A stretch of DNA of 64,000 nucleotides, taken from NCBI RefSeq assembly GCF_003073375.1, contig NZ_CP029002.1:2528001-2592000 (forward strand). The letters run 5' to 3'. Positions 58,826-64,000 of the stretch are shown here, in pieces. The translations under genes and the position numbers were made by a program. The notes beneath the pieces are model-generated. The model was not told the origin of the DNA, ran no database searches, and worked only from the letters and a program-made list of their open reading frames with translations. Every line of letters begins with the position of its first letter. Within the stretch, counting starts at the first letter, position 1. The stretch comes from Lysinibacillus sp. 2017 (GTDB lineage: Bacteria > Bacillota > Bacilli > Bacillales_A > Planococcaceae).

Positions 58826-61789
58826 TTATAGCGTTACATCTTTCGTTGCAATTAAACTATCATTTGCATCGTAAGCTTCGATTTCTATCTCTTTGTATAA
58901 GTTGAACTGCTTAAATTCCGTTATCCTTTTTGACAACTTATAAACACCATTATTGGCATTTTTCAATTCAAATTTCGTTGTCCCGCTATTCGCCGTAAAG
59001 ACAACAATAACTTTTGTAACATTTGTACACGATTCATTAATTCGTGCTTCCATTGCAACATTTGTTTTTGTTAGTTTAACAGAGCCTTCGTTAAATAGTG
59101 AATCGGCTACTAAGCACATGCTGCCTGTGTCGACTGTTCCCCCACATAATGCTTTTAAAATCGATTGGAAGGGACTGTGTAAATCATGTACATCAGAAAT
59201 ATTAAAATATTGGCCGCCATTTTCTGCTAGGCTTTTTAATAGTCCTTCATTAACCGAGTTGTATTTACCAACTGAAATCGTGAAAATTTTAACACCTTTA
59301 GCATCAGCTAATTTTTTAAAATTATCCAAACCATTTTTCTTTGCCTTACCATCTGTAATGATGACTAGTACTTTATTTGTATTGTTATTAGAGAAGTTAT
59401 TGACAACAGTTGTAGCAGATTTTATTAGTTCTGTCGATTTCGCATCTCTTGGTTGATATTGCAATAAATTTTGGGTACTAGCAACTGCACTTGGCGCACC
59501 TGATGCTTCATGAATCGCTTTATTATTAAAACGATATACATGTGTAGGATCTACTTGTGCCGCTTGAATCATTTGGTTTACTTTTGTTGAAATATAGTTG
59601 TCTTTATCAGCTTTCTTAATTGAACCTGAATGGTCAACTAAAAAGGCAATTTCGTTATTTTTACAGCTTTTTTGTTCGAATTTTGAATTCGTAAATGCTT
59701 TTTTCGAAACTGTTTTATTGTACAAGCTTTCTAATACTTTCGTATAACGAGGATCGGTATCGACAAGTTTTGCTTTTATCGTTGAATAACCGTATAAAAT
59801 ATCATCGAAGTATGCAACTGCTGAACCAGCGTAACCTGTACCTTTGTTATAATCCTTTGTATTTGTATCGAATGACACAAGCTTTGTTTTACCGTTAAAC
59901 TCGATTTCTACTGTACCACGGTAATCGGTAATAACAACACCACTTGGCGCTACTAGGTTCACGATTACTTTTGTGTATCGGTCCATACCTTCAGGGCGCT
60001 GTTGTAGTTCTTTCCCTTTATTTAAAACAGCAATTTTCGCTACAGCACCTTCAAGTTTACCAATTCGGTCTGCATATTCTTTTTGTAATAGGTTTTTGTC
60101 AATTTGACTTAAACGGTCATATAACGCTTTAATCGCCACAACACTTTCTTCATGTGTTAGCGTAATACTATCAACTTTTGGCAATACTTCGTCATCAAGT
60201 AAGTAAATAATCGCTGATAGCAAAGTCGATTCGAATTTAGATGTAATCTCATCCGTAATCACGCCTTGTAAATCATAAGTGGCACGACCTTCTTTGTTGA
60301 TCGTGTACATCACTTTGGCGTTACCTACTCCACCCCAGGTCGTATCATTTTCTGTGCCATAAATTAAGTTATCTAAGATTTTCTCAAATAACCAAACAGA
60401 AATGGTTTGTCCTTCTAATTTTAATTCTGCATTTCCGTATTGAATCTCTTCAGAATTTACATTTCCTTGCGTCAACTGACCTGTTGATTGGTTTGTATAG
60501 GTTTCCCACTTCGAACCTTTTAATAATTTTCCATCAACGTTTACGTCTGTAACGGTAATAATGCCTTTTTCAGTGAAGTTTACTGTTGTGCCGCCATCAC
60601 CAATCCCTTGTGGTAATGCTGGTAAAGGTTTCACACCTGGTTTCACATCACCGCCAGCCCAATCAGTTTGATCTGGGTCGTATACTTCATAAGAAATACG
60701 CAATTCAGGTGTTGGAACATAACGGACTGATGCTTCAATTACTTGGTTTTTATATGTGTAATATTGATCGGTTGGGTTGACCATTTCAAAACAAATTGTA
60801 TCCACAACCGATTTTGTTAATGCGGGTGCCGTTACATAGACATTTAATTCAGGACCATCTGTGAAAACTGTCGTTACATTTCCACTCGTATTTGTCCCTG
60901 TCTCTGAAAGTGTTGCGCCTGCTTTAGAGTATACTTTAAATTCTAGTGATTCATCGTAAGGAATATCATTACCGTAACTATCACGTAGTTGAAGTGTAAC
61001 TAATGTTGAATCTACTCCATTGGCAATCAATGATTCGGATTCTACTTCAATATCTTTTACGGCTTTATATACATCTGGACGGTTTTCTTTATCATTGACA
61101 CTTTTACCAGGTTGCAATGGAATTTCTACAGAGCCACCCTTACTTTCAATGAAGTTATTCGGTAAAGTTACCTTGCCATTGTCTTTTCCAGATGCTGTTT
61201 CTGCTAAGCCTTCCAATGCAACAGTACCTTGCTTAACAATACGGTGCATAAAAGTAGCTAAATCACTACGAGTAATCGTTTGATTTGGTTTATAGTCTTC
61301 AAACGTACGTTTTCCCGTTGTCCCATTCGTAATTTCCGTTAAGTATAAATACTGAACTGCTTGGGCTTCTGATAAATCTAAGCCATTCATTGCTGCATAA
61401 ATTCGTGCGAAATGTCCGCGCGAAATATTGGCATTACGTTTCGATGTGTTCGATACCCCATACAAAGGAACGTTGAGATTTCCATAGTAGGCATACATTA
61501 CGTCTTGATCAATACTAAAATTGTAGTTTTTATCAAGTGTCGCAAGCATTTTTAACATATGCCATTCCTTCACTTGCGTATTCGGGTAAAACTTATTTAA
61601 ACTATCTAACGTTAAATAGCCATTACTTACGGCCCATTGAACATCCGGATAGCTATAATGCGTAGCTTTCACATCTTTAATCGTATTATTCGTTGCTGCA
61701 TCTGCTGGTGTTGCGTTCATTGGTAATCCAACAGAGAACATTAATAAGCACGATAAAATGATGGCCATAATTCGTTTGAATGTCTTCAT
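58826..61789 (-). CDS. Secreted SLH protein with von Willebrand A domain
   Basis: 987 residues. Signal peptide (1 to about 33, ending A-D-A-A), an SLH-like region (about 45-195, with R-G-H-F-A-R-I-Y-A and T-R-S-D-L-A-T-F-M), an invasin/Big-like Ig domain (about 230-335, with D-S-Y-G-N-D), a middle region, and a VWA domain (about 712-885) with an intact MIDAS: D-H-S-G-S (from D719), a Thr region, and I-T-D-G-K. It should bind the cell wall and a metal-dependent ligand. ATG 61789 has GGAGG 8 nt upstream. Two genes form one operon with the SLH gene upstream. Confidence 0.85.
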   Translation of the reverse strand: MKTFKRIMAIILSCLLMFSVGLPMNATPADAATNNTIKDVKATHYSYPDVQWAVSNGYLTLDSLNKFYPNTQVKEWHMLKMLATLDKNYNFSIDQDVMYAYYGNLNVPLYGVSNTSKRNANISRGHFARIYAAMNGLDLSEAQAVQYLYLTEITNGTTGKRTFEDYKPNQTITRSDLATFMHRIVKQGTVALEGLAETASGKDNGKVTLPNNFIESKGGSVEIPLQPGKSVNDKENRPDVYKAVKDIEVESESLIANGVDSTLVTLQLRDSYGNDIPYDESLEFKVYSKAGATLSETGTNTSGNVTTVFTDGPELNVYVTAPALTKSVVDTICFEMVNPTDQYYTYKNQVIEASVRYVPTPELRISYEVYDPDQTDWAGGDVKPGVKPLPALPQGIGDGGTTVNFTEKGIITVTDVNVDGKLLKGSKWETYTNQSTGQLTQGNVNSEEIQYGNAELKLEGQTISVWLFEKILDNLIYGTENDTTWGGVGNAKVMYTINKEGRATYDLQGVITDEITSKFESTLLSAIIYLLDDEVLPKVDSITLTHEESVVAIKALYDRLSQIDKNLLQKEYADRIGKLEGAVAKIAVLNKGKELQQRPEGMDRYTKVIVNLVAPSGVVITDYRGTVEIEFNGKTKLVSFDTNTKDYNKGTGYAGSAVAYFDDILYGYSTIKAKLVDTDPRYTKVLESLYNKTVSKKAFTNSKFEQKSCKNNEIAFLVDHSGSIKKADKDNYISTKVNQMIQAAQVDPTHVYRFNNKAIHEASGAPSAVASTQNLLQYQPRDAKSTELIKSATTVVNNFSNNNTNKVLVIITDGKAKKNGLDNFKKLADAKGVKIFTISVGKYNSVNEGLLKSLAENGGQYFNISDVHDLHSPFQSILKALCGGTVDTGSMCLVADSLFNEGSVKLTKTNVAMEARINESCTNVTKVIVVFTANSGTTKFELKNANNGVYKLSKRITEFKQFNLYKEIEIEAYDANDSLIATKDVTL

Positions 61790-61806
61790 TGTTGTGCCCT
61801 CCTTAA

Positions 61807-63249
61807 TCAAAAGTTCATCATATCATCACGATAATTTTGTTTTAGATTCGTTTCTAAATGGTTTAAGAAGCGATCAATAATAGCCGATGCCTCTGCACGA
61901 GTTAATGTTCCTTTTGGATTAAATTTACCATAGCTTCCAGACATTAGACCGATTTGTTCAGCGATATAAACTGAATCACGTGCATAATCGCTAATTTTAT
62001 AATCATCACTGAAGTTCGTTGAATAGCCTGGATCTGGTGCTTTTCCTTCAAGTCCTAAGGCACGAACTAAAATAGTTGCTGCTTGTTCGCGTGTTAAAAA
62101 ACTATCTGGTAAAAACGTCGCTGGCGTCGTACCTGTTATAACACCCTTTTGAACAGATGCTACTAGGTAATCATAATCTTTCTTACTTTTTGATACATCT
62201 CTAAAAATCGCTTTTGTTGGCACTTTTGATTTACGTTTTGAAGTATCTTCTAATACGCGTAAATCAATTGCCTTTCCAATGGCAATTGCGAAATCATAGC
62301 GAAGCATAGGTGTTGATGGAGAGAAGAAATTCGAATCATCATCTAAAATACCAAGCGCATATAATGATTCGATATTACCTTTTGCCCAACTTGACGCTAA
62401 ATCACGGAATTTCGGAATTTTTAACATTTCGACTTTTGGCATATATTCGATATCTAATGCCACTGTTCCACTTTTTGTTGGTAAATCATATTCATACTTA
62501 GAAACGGTATCCGCTGTGCTAATTGTTTTGTAATTCCCATTAAAGCTGGATAATGAAGCGGTATTTTCGTTGTATTCTGTTGTGCGGGATTTTGTAGTTG
62601 ATACAGTATTCGTTACAGTACCCTCTTTTACCTCGCCTTTATTTTCAAATGTATAGTTGTATTCAGTAATTTGTGTTTCCGTTGCACCCCAGAAGTTTTC
62701 ATAACCTTCATTGCGGCTATCAATTTGAACCGTTACTGATTCTTTACCATCTTTGGCAACAGTATACGTTTTACGTGCAATCGCTTCACCTGCATAATAA
62801 TCGGAAGCTGGACGCTTGTCTGTTACTGTACTTTTTGATAATTGATAATCAACTAATGTAAATGTTTGAGCACCGATAACGATCTTTTCAGTATACTTTG
62901 ATACATCACCAGTAGCTGTACTTTGCCCAATTTGATCATAGTTTTCGACATCATATGTATAAGCAAAATTACGCGTTAATTTTTCGCCATTTGGTCCTGT
63001 TAGTGTAAATTTATACGTCTCTGTTAACTTACCTTTATTTTCTTTTGTTGTGACTGAGACGCTTTTGCTGGTACCTGTAAACTTAATGGGTTTTCCCGAT
63101 AAGAAAACGTATTCTTCATATTGGTATTCATTTTTTATACCACCTGTTAAATCAATCGACTGTGCAAAGGATTGTTTTGGTAACGCAGTAAGTGCCAAAA
63201 GCATCATGGTAAAAATGAATAGCGTCGAAACAGTTTTTAATTTCCGCAT
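61807..63249 (-). CDS. Secreted protein with three C-terminal SLH domains
   Basis: 480 residues. Signal peptide (1 to about 29, ending S-F-A), a beta-rich, Thr/Lys-rich middle region of unknown fold (about 30-275), then three SLH repeats (about 281-335, 345-405, 410-470; L-T-R-E-Q-A-A-T-I-L-V and L-T-R-A-E-A-S-A-I-I). SLH repeats bind pyruvylated secondary wall polymer. It sits upstream of the SLH/VWA gene. Confidence 0.85.
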   Translation of the reverse strand: MRKLKTVSTLFIFTMMLLALTALPKQSFAQSIDLTGGIKNEYQYEEYVFLSGKPIKFTGTSKSVSVTTKENKGKLTETYKFTLTGPNGEKLTRNFAYTYDVENYDQIGQSTATGDVSKYTEKIVIGAQTFTLVDYQLSKSTVTDKRPASDYYAGEAIARKTYTVAKDGKESVTVQIDSRNEGYENFWGATETQITEYNYTFENKGEVKEGTVTNTVSTTKSRTTEYNENTASLSSFNGNYKTISTADTVSKYEYDLPTKSGTVALDIEYMPKVEMLKIPKFRDLASSWAKGNIESLYALGILDDDSNFFSPSTPMLRYDFAIAIGKAIDLRVLEDTSKRKSKVPTKAIFRDVSKSKKDYDYLVASVQKGVITGTTPATFLPDSFLTREQAATILVRALGLEGKAPDPGYSTNFSDDYKISDYARDSVYIAEQIGLMSGSYGKFNPKGTLTRAEASAIIDRFLNHLETNLKQNYRDDMMNF

Positions 63250-63369
63250 GCATCAAACCTCTTCTCTAATAAAGTGAAACTTCAATCATCTCGGCATTTC
63301 TTCTTCCCCAAAAGATTGATAGTTGAGCCAATCGAGTTATTACGAAATCATTTCTTAAATCGGCGTAAA

Positions 63370-63404
63370 GGAGCTGCCACAAAAACGATTGAGACAACTC
63401 CTTG
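63370..63404 (-). terminator. Possible terminator of the partial gene at the window edge
   Basis: Imperfect GGAG..TG / CA..CTCC arms and only a short T tract. Weak evidence. Confidence 0.35.
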
Positions 63405-63418
63405 CCAATTATAAACTA

Positions 63419-64000
63419 TTAATTCACGATAACGATATGTGTATGTTCATTTTCATCCATTAATAATACGACACGGTCATTAGATTTCAATTGCGTTTTA
63501 TCAACAACTTTGCCGCCTTTAATGAACATAATATTATCTAAATCTACTTCTGACTCTCCTAAATACGTCCATTCACCTGAACTTTCAAGCCACTGACTCG
63601 CATTATTGACTGTCATTGTATTTGAATTAATCGATTTAATGCGACCTGTTGTAGTCAAATGTGCATAACCCAAATCATTTCCAACAAAATGAATTGCTTG
63701 AACATGTCCATTTTTCACATAGAAATAACCATAGTCCCCTTCATAGCTGTCTAATTCCATCTCTGGGAATACTAACGTATTATTAAATTCCGTTGCATCG
63801 GTTGAGTTACTAAAAGCAAATATTGAATTTGCGTTGTATTTTGACCAGTGATTATTTTTATATTGAAGAACATCTGTAAGTTCTAGTTTATAGGCATCTA
63901 AATCTGCTAAATCAAGCATACCGAAGTATAGTTGATGTCCCGCTAAGTTAGGTGCACTTAAGCTATCATTTGTAATATCTACTACATGTGCATACTTTGG
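63419..64000 (-). CDS. C-terminal part of a surface-type protein (partial)
   Basis: The frame stays open to the window edge: 27 more codons precede the methionine at 63919, so this is the 3' end of a longer gene. The visible 193 residues are beta-rich (T-G-R-I-K-S-I-N-S-N-T-M-T-V; N-D-R-V-V-L-L-M-D-E-N). Such C-terminal modules occur in SLH proteins, and SLH genes lie downstream. No anchor is visible in this part. Function unknown. Confidence 0.75.
   Translation of the reverse strand, partial: PKYAHVVDITNDSLSAPNLAGHQLYFGMLDLADLDAYKLELTDVLQYKNNHWSKYNANSIFAFSNSTDATEFNNTLVFPEMELDSYEGDYGYFYVKNGHVQAIHFVGNDLGYAHLTTTGRIKSINSNTMTVNNASQWLESSGEWTYLGESEVDLDNIMFIKGGKVVDKTQLKSNDRVVLLMDENEHTHIVIVN

Overview
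This window is the chromosome of a low-GC, endospore-forming member of the Firmicutes. Gene content and order follow the Bacillus subtilis segment that runs from yrzB/yrrK/alaS through relA, secDF, tgt/queA, ruvAB, obg, min/mre, folC and valS to hemAXCDBL. The sporulation genes spoVB, spo0B, spoIVFA/FB, safA, a yuzF-like gene and a spoIIB-like gene show that it sporulates. S-layer-homology (SLH) proteins at the right edge, the protein sequences and the AT-rich composition suggest a Planococcaceae member close to Lysinibacillus or Solibacillus. That placement is inference; no rRNA or tRNA gene is present to confirm it.

Layout. Positions 54-1788 hold DUF1292 proteins, ruvX/yqgF and ireB. Positions 1912-4890 hold alaS with its T-box leader. 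Positions 4929-8195 look like a small nucleoside-uptake locus: an MFS permease, a divergent YeiL-like Crp/Fnr regulator with a palindromic operator, and a CNT transporter. Positions 8469-13086 hold recD2 followed by non-syntenic cargo (a eukaryote-type HisA, a manganese catalase, a YuzF-like spore protein). Positions 13149-21802 hold dtd, relA, apt, recJ, a LapA-like protein and secDF. Positions 21996-29237 hold comN, spoVB (+ strand), yrbG, yajC, tgt, a structured small RNA (6S candidate), queA and ruvBA. Positions 29400-32920 hold a CotS/YsxE-type kinase-fold gene, safA, niaR, a GNAT and a DCC protein. Positions 32932-38641 hold pheA, pheB, obg, spo0B, the rplU-prp-rpmA ribosomal cluster with its L21 leader, and spoIVFB/FA. 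Positions 38729-45250 hold minD, minC, mreD, mreC, mreB, radC, maf and a SPOR-domain spoIIB-like gene. Positions 45434-51200 hold two tandem folC paralogues and valS with an unusual T-box leader. Positions 51313-58577 hold a small membrane ORF, a SpoVID-like gene and the hem operon, with a PerR/Fur-type palindrome upstream of hemA. Positions 58826-64000 hold two adjacent SLH proteins, one with a von Willebrand A domain, and the 3' end of a further gene.

Almost all genes are on the minus strand. The + strand genes are the Crp-family regulator, hisA-like, spoVB, niaR, the GNAT and a 63-residue membrane ORF. The functional themes are translation (alaS, valS, ribosomal proteins, tgt, queA, dtd), DNA repair (recD2, recJ, ruvAB, radC, ruvX), cell shape and division (mre, min), the stringent response (relA), sporulation, and haem synthesis. 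Several start codons were moved from the longest ORF to an internal start with a proper Shine-Dalgarno (SD) sequence; the reason is given in each entry.

I found no clear new defence or mobile system. The best leads are the 187-nt RNA between tgt and queA, the repeat-flanked insertion inside the valS T-box, the operator between the MFS and Crp-family genes, the eukaryote-type HisA without a his operon, the doubled folC, and the SLH/VWA pair.
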